DNA of 64,000 nt, from assembly GCF_002994745.2 (NCBI RefSeq), contig NC_037092.1, positions 73,814,324 through 73,878,323 of the forward strand, written 5' to 3'. Source of the stretch: Rosa chinensis (Eukaryota; Streptophyta; Magnoliopsida; Rosales; Rosaceae). The notes below the pieces were generated by a model. The model was not told where the DNA came from and searched no databases. It saw only the letters and a list, made by a program, of their open reading frames with translations. Made by a program: the position numbers and the translations under genes. Position 1 is the first letter of the stretch. The number at the start of each line of letters is the position of its first letter. Positions 47,236 to 56,207 of the stretch are shown in pieces.

Positions 47236-47307
47236 ATCTGCTACTTTTACAACTTGAGAACCTATTTTTACTTGAATACCATCTCTAAAGAACTTGTCTT
47301 CAGCAAA
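47236..47307 (-). pseudogene. captured exon of type II NAD(P)H dehydrogenase (second piece)
   Basis: The minus strand reads FAEDKFFRDGIQVKIGSQVV then KVAD, matching the part of plant external type II NAD(P)H dehydrogenases (NDB family) that follows the first nucleotide-binding region. It lies in the right order and spacing after the piece at 47434-47595, with intron-like sequence between. It is a fragment inside the probable Helitron. Confidence 0.6.
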
Positions 47308-47433
47308 TGTTGTAACTCGCGTCAAACATGTAAGACCAAACCAAGCACATAACAATTGACTTAACCAATACATCAATTGCAATAGTTGACTTGACCAATA
47401 CCTTCAATTACAGAAATGTATATGCCTTACTCG

Positions 47434-47595
47434 CATGTCCAAAATATGAGAGCTTGCTTCTATTATAGTAATGGATACATCATCTTTAACAGAAGGGTAC
47501 AACTTGACTTTATCCTCAACTACAAAGTCATGAATCTCTGCAGAAAACTCCACACCTGCTGGACGGCCACCAACAACTACAAAACGCAAAATTCG
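47434..47595 (-). pseudogene. captured exon of type II NAD(P)H dehydrogenase (first piece)
   Basis: The minus strand reads RILRFVVVGGRPAGVEFSAE, then IHDFVVEDKVKLYPSVKD and IEASSHILDM. This is the dinucleotide-binding fold of NDB-type mitochondrial dehydrogenases; the usual VVGGGPTGVEF is changed to VVGGRPAGVEF, altering a glycine of the GxGxxG motif. A GCGAGTAAG donor-like site follows. It is a fragment, not a working gene; the parent is not in the window. Confidence 0.75.
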
Positions 47596-47999
47596 AAGAA
47601 CCACGACAATCAAACTACTTGATCAATCATGAAGAAATTAACAAAGAACCAAAATTCAACCTATTGGGAAATTTAAGATTCAATCACCAAGAAATTGAAT
47701 TAGTTTACCTTCGGGTTGGACTGCCCGGGCTGATGATTTCCCTGAGAGCTTCCCGTCCCCCTCCTCTTCTTTTCTCCCTTCTTCCTCTCTCTCTGTCCCT
47801 TGTTCCAGACACAAAAATTAATATATTTATTGGTACTGACAGAATTCAAAGATGTAGCTAACAAATTTGACTCCATCCATGCTATAGAAATTACCTGATG
47901 AATTTGCTCGAAATCGACAATGATGCACTCATGTCGACTTGAATAACAGTGGAGGAGAAAGATTTATGGAAGAAGGAGTTATGGAGAGGATTTGTTTGC

Positions 48000-48070
48000 G
48001 ATTCGAAATCCCTTCTTCTTCTTCTTCTTCTTCCCAGATCACTCGACTCTCTTTGTTCTCTCTCTCTTCT
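48000..48070. repeat. (TTC)n microsatellite and pyrimidine tract
   Basis: Eight to nine TTC units at about 48008-48034 are followed by a CT-rich run, within the probable Helitron. It could be part of a captured 5' untranslated region. Confidence 0.7.
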
Positions 48071-48313
48071 CAAGACATGTGTACACGCGATTAGGGGTGA
48101 TTGATTATTGATCTCTCTCTGGATTCTTCTGGCGACAATCGAATCAGAAGGTTACAGAAGAATGGCAAACTGTAATTGAGGAAAGTAGAAAGGGCAAAAG
48201 AGTCACTCCACTTTGTGAACAGTGATGAACAGGAAACCGGGCAACTGAGCTTTAGTATATTGTATAATAAACAAATATGCACACAATATGTTTCTCTATC
48301 TCAAGTCCTAACC

Positions 48314-49039
<726 letters not shown>

Positions 49040-49926
49040 AAGGCCTGAGGGAGTCATTGCTGAAGAGACGAAGGAGGCGAAGCGGATGAGAGTCAGGAAA
49101 GAGCTTGAAAAGGTCAGCTACAACACTCTTTGAGCTTAGAATGGATGGATATAAATTGTAGATATGATCTAATGTTTAATTTGTTAAGTGAGAATTGCTT
49201 AATTGAATAGAATGAGATTTTTGTATTTAATTTGAAAGTGAAGCTTGATTCTTAAAAGTACAACTGTTTAGATATGTAGCTTCTAGGTAGCTTAGTTGGG
49301 TCCAAAAGTGATTCAATGGTTTCGATGTGTAGCTTCTTCGTAACTGAATTGGGTATAAGAAAGAAGGATTGTTGAATAGTTTATTGCTTTAGTTTTGCAG
49401 AGTGTTTTTCAATCTGGTAGTTGTAAACTTGTTTGGTTGTGTTGTTATGTGATGAGAGCTTGTGGCTAATGAGCAGGCAGAGCGGAGAGCCACCGCACAG
49501 TTAATGTTCGACTTGGGACAGAAGGCTTATGGGAAGCGGATGTACGGTCGTGCCTTTGAGTTCCTAGAACGAGCACTGACAATCATTCCGAGGCCAACGT
49601 TATTTGGTGGTGAGGTAGGTTAACCCACCATGACTTTGAGGATCTCGTTTTGTTAATTGTTCAAATGCAACATGTTTGATCAGTGTGCGAATGGAATATG
49701 GTGTTATGCTTTAACAGATTCAAATTTGGCTTGCTATGGCCTACAAGGCTAATAAGCGCCATGTCGATTGCATTGATCTTTATAAGCAATTGGAGAACAA
49801 GCACCCAAGTGTCAGCTTCCCGCACCAAGCTGCAGAGCTTCGCCACATTTTCCAAGCACCAAAGATCAAGATTACTCGAGAAGAGATGGTAGACTATACC
49901 ACTCATGAAGCCATTTTATGTTCAGC
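49040..49926 (+). pseudogene. TPR-like gene fragment (three exons) inserted in LHCB pseudogene 2
   Basis: Three open exons with canonical splice sites: about 49044-49112 ([20 protein letters not shown]), 49477-49614 (AERRATAQLMFDLGQKAYGK, then RAFEFLERALTIIPRPTLFG) and 49718-49888 (IQIWLAMAYKANKRHVDCID, LYKQLENKHPSV, QAAELRHIFQAPKIKI). It resembles a plant chloroplast TPR-like protein family known from Arabidopsis (I recall AT1G78915, unverified). Start and end exons are missing. Introns are retained, so it moved as DNA. It separates LHCB coding sequence from former LHCB upstream sequence resuming at about 49927. Confidence 0.75.
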
Positions 49927-50100
49927 TAGACAAGTGCTGAACGCTTCTTGTTTCTGTTTAGGAAAAATGTTGGTGGGTTTGGTAAAAGGGGTCATTATCT
50001 TTCTCTGTTTCTCAGATCTTCATCTATTTTCTCATTGGTGAAAAAGAAGTTTAAAGATTTCTCATTAGGTCTCCTTCCTCAACCTCATCATAAAAGCAGA
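49927..50100 (-). promoter_or_regulatory. remnant of LHCB upstream region
   Basis: The sequence matches 39770-39945 upstream of LHCB pseudogene 1 (shared GCTTCTTGTTTCTG and CAGATCTTCATCTATTTTCTCATTGG). It runs directly into the middle of DUF674 exon 1 at about 50101, marking a deletion of the region between LHCB and B3's exon 1. Confidence 0.7.
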
Positions 50101-50325
50101 TGGTGGAAATCCTCTTCTGCAGATGGTGGAGTCTTTTGTAAAGGACTAACCAGATTTATAATTACTGAGGAAGGATTAACCAGTCTTTTGTAGAAGTGAT
50201 GCCACCATTAAGTTCGGCGATCTGTTCTTTATTTACTAAGCTTAAAGTCATGGATGCTTGTACTACTGAGGAGCTGGCTTTCAATGTAGGAGTTGGTGAG
50301 GTAATGGAATTGTTGGCTTGTTATG
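50101..50325 (+). pseudogene. DUF674 type B3, exon 1 tail
   Basis: The frame starts in mid exon 1 (SSSADGGVFCKGLTRFIIT, corresponding to B2 residues about 153-171). It is broken by a rearranged stretch giving a stop after EEGLTSLL, then continues MPPLSSAICSLFTKLKVMDA and NVGVGE up to the intron donor at about 50300. The intron is interrupted at 50325 by a gypsy element. The first ~150 codons are absent. Confidence 0.85.
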
Positions 50326-50810
50326 TGTGGGAGTGGTCAATTAATTTGACCATGCAATCAAAGCAATTAAAGAGAAGTAATGGCAGCAATAAATGCAACA
50401 ATTGATGTTGCTGTAAATATGATGATAAATGCGGCATTCAGTATGGCAATCATGGCCTTGATGACGGTTATTGCAGAAATAAATATGGCCTTGATGACGG
50501 AGTGCCGCTCAAGTCGCTGCGACTTGCTGTGCAAGTTTACTTGCAGCCCACGCCGAGGTACACCTATAAATAGGTTGCTCGACATCAAGGTAAGGCATCT
50601 CATTCCGACTATCTCTACTCCACAATTAAGAAACGTACTGACTTAGGCATCGGAGAGTTTTCTGCAGGTACCCCCCCTTCTCCTCGAGCTGACGGTCAAA
50701 CTCCAGGTCAACGCTCGAGAGAAGCTTCTCGATTGTTCCCGGTCAGCTCCCTCTCCAGTCCGCATTAATTGTTGGGTCAAACTCCTCTACGGAATTTTTC
50801 ACCTCCAACA
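50326..50810 (+). repeat. 5' LTR of the gypsy element
   Basis: 485 bp; ends CACCTCCAACA. CACGCCGAGG and CTATAAATAGG (about 50570) look like a promoter TATA region in the LTR. Confidence 0.9.
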
Positions 50811-50847
50811 AGTGACGCCGTTTGTGGGAAACACTTTTCCCTAAAAA

Positions 50848-51595
50848 GTGATGGCGGGAGCTGCCCCTGACGGGATTCCATTTCTGTCAATGAGGACTGG
50901 TAGTGACGAAATTCCTCCCCTCCAACTTCCGAACGGGCCCATCCCAAGTCCCATCGGCGACCTGAACTTGCCTCCGGCTGACGAAATGCAAGGGCTCAGG
51001 CAGGAACTCGAGCAATTGAGGAGGGAAAAGCAGGACCGCGAGGCTCGTCGACGACGAAAACTTGAAAGGTTCCTACAACTCAACAGTGATTCGTCAGACG
51101 ACGACGCCGTCGGCGACCTCCATCTAACTAACAACGGAGTAGCAAATGCAGGCTCCAGCGGCGTTATGGGAGGAATCTCTGGTGGACCCCTCGTCGAGGG
51201 GGTGGGAGGCATGGCAAATAGGAGGCAGAACGGAGCTGGAGTAGGCCAATCCAAAAGGGCGCGTAATGAATCGTGGCCCGAAAAGATGGAAAAAATGATT
51301 GATGCATGCAAACGAGCCGGCCCTCGGGAGCTGGCGGCAGAAATCGCAAGAGACGTTGGTAAATCGCCGTTTATCGACGACATTTTAAACGCGGCAAAAC
51401 CCCGCCGGTTTACCACGCCGTTATTCCACAAATACGACAGAACGACCGATCCGGTAGACCATATCAAGGGGTACAAGCAACAAATGTCCATCGAGACAAT
51501 CGACGAGAAACTAATGTGCAAGATCTTCCTTTCTAGTCTCACGGGGCCGGCGTCAACATGGTTTCAAGACCTCAAGCCGCATTCCATACCATACT
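50848..51595 (+). pseudogene. gypsy gag, 3' truncated
   Basis: The frame opens MMAGAAPDGIPFLSM. A charged coiled-coil-like stretch follows (EMQGLRQELEQLRREKQDRE, about residues 46-70), then the retrotransposon-gag domain with PFIDDILNAAKPRRFTTPLF, YDRTTDPVDHIKGYKQQM and LTGPASTWFQDLKPHSI. At 51596 gag is cut by an inverted LTR, and the last ~20 codons to TGA at 51661-51663 are LTR sequence. The zinc knuckle and pol are missing. The open state suggests the capsid part remained intact until recently. Confidence 0.85.
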
Positions 51596-52143
51596 TGTTG
51601 GAGGTGAAAAATTCCGTAGAGGAGTTTGACCCAACAATTAATGCGGACTGGAGCGGGAGCTGACCGGGAACAATCGAGAAGCTTCCCTCGAACGTTGACC
51701 TGGAGTTTGACCGTCAGCTCGAGGAGAAGGGGGGGTACCTGCAGAAAACTCTCCGATGCCTAAGTCAGTATGTTTCTTAGCAGTGGAGTAGAGAATTGGA
51801 ATTTGATGGATTACCTGGACGTCGAGCCTCCTTTATATAGGCGATGACTTACTTCAGGAACAAGCCGCCATTATTTCTGCTTTGATGGCTGCATTTATTT
51901 ACACACTTATAATGACAATTATTGCCGCACTAATAACAGTTAATCATTGCATACTTACGACCATCATAAACCATCATTCATTGCGTATTTATGATAGTCA
52001 TTCATCGCGCACTTATAATCATAATCATTGTGCGTAGTTATTGTCGTAATAATCGCCGCATTCATGACTGAAATTTAACGCCATACTAACTGCAGAGTTA
52101 ATCGCCTTAATTGCAGGCCTAACAGAATTTGACCACTCCCACA
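51596..52143 (-). repeat. inverted LTR of a sister gypsy element
   Basis: 548 bp beginning TGTTGGAGGTG and ending CACTCCCACA, the reverse complement of the element's own LTR family. The outer ~170 bp at 51596-51765 are nearly identical to the host LTR while the rest is a diverged subfamily. Sequence to its right (52144-52165) is the complement of the purine tract, so this is a 3' LTR in minus orientation with internal sequence extending right to at least about 52370. No partner LTR or target duplication was found. Confidence 0.85.
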
Positions 52144-52440
52144 ATGCCCCCAAATTTTCTCTTTGGACACTGGTCCTAAGAGGAAATTTCAATTCTCTAG
52201 CTGCTTCAAATCTTGCCTCGAATATTTCCTCGAGCCCTGGCCGTCCCGATTCTTTCCTCGAGCCCTGGCAGCCCCGATTCTTTCCTCAGGCCCTGGCCGC
52301 CCCAATTCTTTCCTCGGGCCCTGGCCATCCTAGCTGCCCCGAATCTTTCCTCGGGCCCTGGCCTCAGGGGGATTCTCATCTGATTTCGACCTTCTTCACC
52401 TCCATTAATTGGCCCAGCATGTTCTCCACTGTGCCATTAT
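52144..52440 (-). mobile_element. 3' internal region of the inverted sister element
   Basis: On the minus strand the sequence leads into the 3' LTR through the purine tract. It contains four to five copies of a ~32-bp unit (CCTCGAGCCCTGGCCGCCCCGATTCTTT, about 52215-52365). No coding capacity. Confidence 0.65.
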
Positions 52441-52449
52441 GGCCAATTA

Positions 52450-52695
52450 ATTGTGGGCGGGGGTGGGATGATGGACCACACCCTCGCCGTGGGCGGGGGT
52501 GGGATGATGGACCACACCCCTCGCCGTGGGCGGGGGTGGGATGGCGTGCCTCACTCCTCGCCGCGGGCGGGGGTGGGATGATGGACCACACCCTCGCCGT
52601 GGGCGGGGGTGGGATGGCGTGCCTCACCCCTCGCCGTGGGCGGGGGGTGGGATGATGGACCACACCCTCGCTACACGCGGGGGTGGGATGGCGTT
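52450..52695. repeat. GC-rich minisatellite, ~36-41 bp units
   Basis: Six to seven copies of GTGGGCGGGGGTGGGATG followed by either ATGGACCACACCCTCGCC or GCGTGCCTCACCCCTCGCC, alternating in two forms. Frames on both strands stay open across it because of the composition. Confidence 0.88.
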
Positions 52696-52949
52696 ACGAA
52701 TTTTGCCTATGCAGGATATGGCGGTTACGCAATCGGTTCTATATATAGCGAGCGAGGGTCATCCTCGGATGTTGCTTAGACGCAATGCAAGACAGATAGA
52801 TCCTCCATTCCGGTTTGGTTTCGATTCTTTTATTGTTTTGCTCGGCTCCCTGTCTCAAATACTTTACGTTTGTTTTGTTTTTCTTTCTGAGCGTCTGCGC
52901 GCACAGCTAAGAAAAACAAGGGGGCTAATAGGAGAAAGGAATACGAGTA

Positions 52950-53122
52950 TGTATCGAAGCCATGACGGTCGTTGCGAGGGCAGACGTCGTTAGGTAGTCT
53001 GATGTTAAGATTGATGATTTCGAAGATTACGGAGTATGTATCGAAGCCATGACGGTCGTTGCGAGGGCCGACGTCATTACGTAGTCTGACGTTAAGATTG
53101 ATGATTTCGAAGATTACGAGGC
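52950..53122. repeat. ~83-bp direct duplication
   Basis: The block GAGTATGTATCGAAGCCATG...TTCGAAGATTACG occurs twice (about 52951-53031 and 53033-53121) with few differences. Confidence 0.8.
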
Positions 53123-53790
53123 GTCCTCGTAGACATAGACTCCAATTTCGAGGCGGCCTCGCCGAAATAGACCCCGATTTCGAAATAGGCGACCTCACCG
53201 AAATAGGCGACCTGGCCGAAATAGACCCCGATTTCGAGGCGACCTCGTCGAAATAGACCCCGATTTCGAGGCCACCTTGCCGAAGTATACCCCGATTTCG
53301 AGGCGACCTCGCCGAAATAGGCCCCGATTTAGAGGCGACCTCGTCGAAATAGGCCCCGATTTCGAGGCGACCTCGCCGAAATAGACCCCGATTTCGAGCG
53401 ACCTCGTCGAAATAGACCCCGATTTCGAGGCGACCTCGTCGAAATAGACCCCGATTTCGAGGCGACCTCATCGAAATAGACCCCAATTTCTAGGCGACCT
53501 CGCCGAAATAGACCCCGATTTCGAGGCCACCTCGTCGAAATAGACGCCGATTTCGAGGCATCATCGCCGAAATAGACTCGATTTCGGGGTGCATAGGAGA
53601 GTCGATTTCGAGACACCCTCGTCGAAATAGACTTTGATTTCGAGGCATCCTCGCCGAAATATAGTACATTTCGAGGCACCCTCGTCGAAATAGATTTTGA
53701 TTTCGAGACACCCTCGTCGAAATAGACTTCGATTTCGAGGCACCCTTGTCGAAATGGACCCCGACATCAAGGCACCCTTATCGAAATGCA
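53122..53790. repeat. 32-bp minisatellite (about 20 copies)
   Basis: The unit is GAAATAGACCCCGATTTCGA followed by GGCGACCTCGTC, repeated with point changes; toward the right it drifts to CACCCTCGTC-type units. Since 32 is not a multiple of three, three units make one 96-bp (32-codon) coding period, and minus-strand frames read through, producing RGLFRRGRLEIG / VYFDEVASKSG / SISTRSPRN-like periodic peptides. I see no sign that this is a gene. Confidence 0.92.
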
Positions 53791-54430
53791 CGCCGACGTC
53801 GAGGCACCCTTATCAAAGTGGACACCTATGCCGACGTCGAGACGCCCTTGCCTTCATCAAAGTGGACGCCTACGCCGACCCGAGGTTGACGCCCTCAACG
53901 TCAAGGCTCCCTTGTCGAAGTGAACACCGTTATAGAGATTGGCACTAAAGGCATTGAGAAAGATGTCAGCGACATCGAGATTGAGACGCGAACGTCGAGG
54001 TCGACACCGACATCGAGGCTGAGGTGAGGTTATTGAGAAAAATGCCTACTCCGACGACAAGACGAAGACGTCGAGGTTGACACCAAGGGCCGACGACGAG
54101 ACACCAACGTAGAAGTCGACACTGAGGTTATTGCGAAAGATGTCGCCGACGTCATGGTTGACGCCGAGGTTATTGAGAAAAACGTTGCCGACGTTGAGGT
54201 TGACACCGACATCGAGGTTAGCGCCGAGGTTATTGAGAGCGACATCATCGACGTCGAGGCTGGCATCGTAGTAATTGAGAAGGATGTCACCGACGTCGAG
54301 GCTGGTGTCGAGGTTATTGAGAAAAAGTCACCACCGTCGAGGTTGACACAGTAGACATTAAAGAAGATGTCATCAACGCCTATGTCGACGTCGACATCGT
54401 GGTCATTGTGAAGGAGACGTCATGACGTCA
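53791..54430. repeat. degenerate repeat array derived from short GTCGAGG-type units
   Basis: Irregular copies of a ~54-60-bp block (GAGGTTATTGAGAAAAACGT, GCCGACGTCGAGGTTGAC) occur eight to nine times. Plus-strand frames give short VEVIEK/DVEAG-like repeats. It probably evolved by slippage from the neighbouring minisatellite. Confidence 0.75.
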
Positions 54431-54941
54431 AGGCCGACGTCACAGAATGTTAGGTGACTACGAAGGGAAAAGAGGGAGTTTCATAGTATGGTACCTCAGG
54501 CTCGGAGTCTGGTTTGAGCTGCGCTGGGGCACGGCTTAGGAACGAGGTAGCTCAGAGGGGGCACCGAGCGCAGGCGGGACTAGAAACTAGGCTTTGGCGC
54601 TATGGGCGAGGCACCAGAGACTCCACAAGTAGACGAATCCGCGACGCAAAGACCCTACACTAGAATGGCTGCATGACAAAGGCAGATTTGAGTCCTGATT
54701 TGGGCACGTCGGCGTCGGCGTCATCGATGAGATGAGATGCCGACTCTAAATAAGGAGCGAAGATCTTCTTATACGGGCATCTACATTTTCAGCACGAGGA
54801 TGGATCAACACGAGGAAGGCCTGGATGAAATTCAAAAAGGGGTGCTCAAAGAGAAATATAAAGATGTGGAGCCCATAGAGAAATTTAAGCTTTGGAAATT
54901 TTCTCTTGGGATGAATTCCCAAGGAGAAAATTTGGGGGCAT
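54431..54941 (+). mobile_element. 3' internal region of the gypsy element with purine tract
   Basis: Non-coding sequence leading to the 3' LTR. It ends with AATTTGGGGGCAT immediately before the LTR; the same tract occurs inverted at 52144-52160. A short open frame at 54737 runs into the LTR and has no family resemblance I recognise. Confidence 0.7.
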
Positions 54942-55431
54942 TGTGGGAGTGGTCAATTAATTTGACCATGCAATCAAAGCAATTAAAGAGAAGTAATGGC
55001 AGCAATAAATGCAACAATTGATGTTGCTGTAAATATGACGATAAATGCGGCATTCAGTATGGCAATCATGGCCGCCAATAAGTGACGGTTATTGCAGAAA
55101 TAAATATGGCCTTGATGACGGAGTGCCGCTCAAGTCACTGCGACTTGCTGTGCAAGTTTACTTGCAGCCCACGCCGAGGTACACCTATAAATAGGTTGCT
55201 CGACATCAAGGTAAGGCATCTCATTCCGACTATCTCTACTCCACAATTAAGAAACGTACTGACTTAGGCATCAGAGAGTTTTCTGCAGGTACCCCCCCTT
55301 CTCCTCGAGCTGACGGTCAAACTCCAGGTCAACGCTCGAGAGAAGCTTCTCGATTGTTCCCGGTCAGCTCCCGCTCCAGTCCGCATTAATTGTTGGGTCA
55401 AACTCCTCTACGGAATTTTTCACCTCCAACA
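54942..55431 (+). repeat. 3' LTR of the gypsy element
   Basis: 490 bp, partner of 50326-50810. The main difference is GCCAATAAG in place of TTGA near 55073. It is followed by the target duplication TTATG. Confidence 0.9.
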
Positions 55432-56207
55432 TTATGCTAATTTTTTTTTTTTGTTGGTACAAGATTTCTCATCCTATCTCCTATTTCCAGGTATTGGAAA
55501 TGTTTGTATGCTTGTTAGTATCAAAGATGCCTTTGTCAGAAACTCTTCTGAAGCTTAAATCATAACCAAGCTTGAGCATTGAATATCCAAATCAAGGAAT
55601 AAATATTTAACCTCAAACGGTAGGTGAATGACGAAGACAACATTTCTGTGAAGCTTATTATTTGCAAATCTCAGAAGATTGTTTCTTATGCAGAAGCAGG
55701 GGAGGATTTTGTCAATTTAGTTTTCAGTTTCCTGACCGTTCTACTCGGGTTTATAATAAAACAAATCCAGGATAGCTCGTCCTCTTTGAAAGTAAGCATT
55801 GAGCAGCTGTACAAGAGTGTCCAGGATCTTGATGATGAATTTTCAAATCAAATTACCAGAAGGAAATTCTACTCAATCCGAAGCTTTACCCTGGTTTTTG
55901 CCATGAGAACCACCTTTTAGCAATGGAGTATGGCCTGCAGGCCTCGAATTATTATGCACGCTACTGGATAGGTGATTCCTTTAGTAAAGTGGTGACTACT
56001 GATAAAGCCTTTGTTCCTTCCTGTTCTTCTTCTATGCAATCCGTGACTGCTGTCCCACTTAAATTCAAGAATTGCGAGACTCAATATGACGCGGTACGTG
56101 AACCTTTGAATGGATTGACGATGTTTACAGTTACTGACAATCTGATCATAAGGCCGATATCTCCTCTATTTAGCCTTTCTGTTTTAAACGAAATGAAGGT
56201 ACCATTC
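55432..56207 (+). pseudogene. DUF674 type B3, exon 2
   Basis: Intron 1 resumes at 55432 and exon 2 starts at about 55492 after TATTTCCAG. It reads VLEMFVCLLVSKMPLSETLL; a stop replaces the codon after KLKS (about 55560), and MNDEDNISVKLIICKSQKIV follows. A 1-bp loss at about 55843 turns DDEFFKSN into DDEFSNQI, with a stop at 55918-55920, and the original frame resumes at about 55923 (MEYGLQASNYYARYW) to the LTR-type insertion at 56208. At least three lesions besides two insertions. Confidence 0.88.

Larger units (their letters stand above)
45004..48266 (-). mobile_element. probable Helitron carrying gene fragments
   Basis: On the minus strand the left end reads CCGCAGCAAAGCGCGGGTAC, a short hairpin, then AATTTCTCG followed by T, close to the Helitron 3' end (hairpin, CTRR, T). 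The right end reads ATACTAAAGCTCAGTTGCCC on the minus strand, resembling plant Helitron 5' ends. Flanks match sequence that is continuous near 29040-29095, without target duplication. It contains dispersed exon-like pieces of an NAD(P)H dehydrogenase gene. The terminal CTRR is CTCG and the 5' TC is not clear, so the call is moderate. No Rep/helicase is encoded. Confidence 0.55.
50326..55431 (+). mobile_element. rearranged Ty3/gypsy-type element in DUF674 B3 intron 1
   Basis: LTRs are 50326-50810 and 54942-55431 (TGTGGGAGTGG...CACCTCCAACA), with about four substitutions and a 5-bp length difference between them, and a perfect target duplication TTATG (50321-50325 and 55432-55436). The primer site TGACGCCGTTTGTGGGAA is at about 50813-50830 and the purine tract AATTTGGGGGCAT at 54929-54941. 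Only part of gag is coding; no protease, RT or integrase is seen. The interior contains an inverted LTR of a sister element and several minisatellites. It is non-autonomous. Confidence 0.88.

Noticed and set aside
50841..51542. Minus-strand 233-codon frame opposite gag
   Set aside because: It is the antisense shadow of a clear gag domain on the plus strand.
52419..52993. Glycine/proline-rich proteins on both strands
   Set aside because: Both are readings of the GC-rich minisatellite.
52830..53790. A 218-residue repetitive protein on the minus strand and overlapping frames
   Set aside because: They come from the 32-bp minisatellite, where several phases are open; there is no start context, splice pattern or conserved domain.
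53122..53790. CRISPR-like array
   Set aside because: The units have no unique spacers between them, and the context is a plant retroelement.
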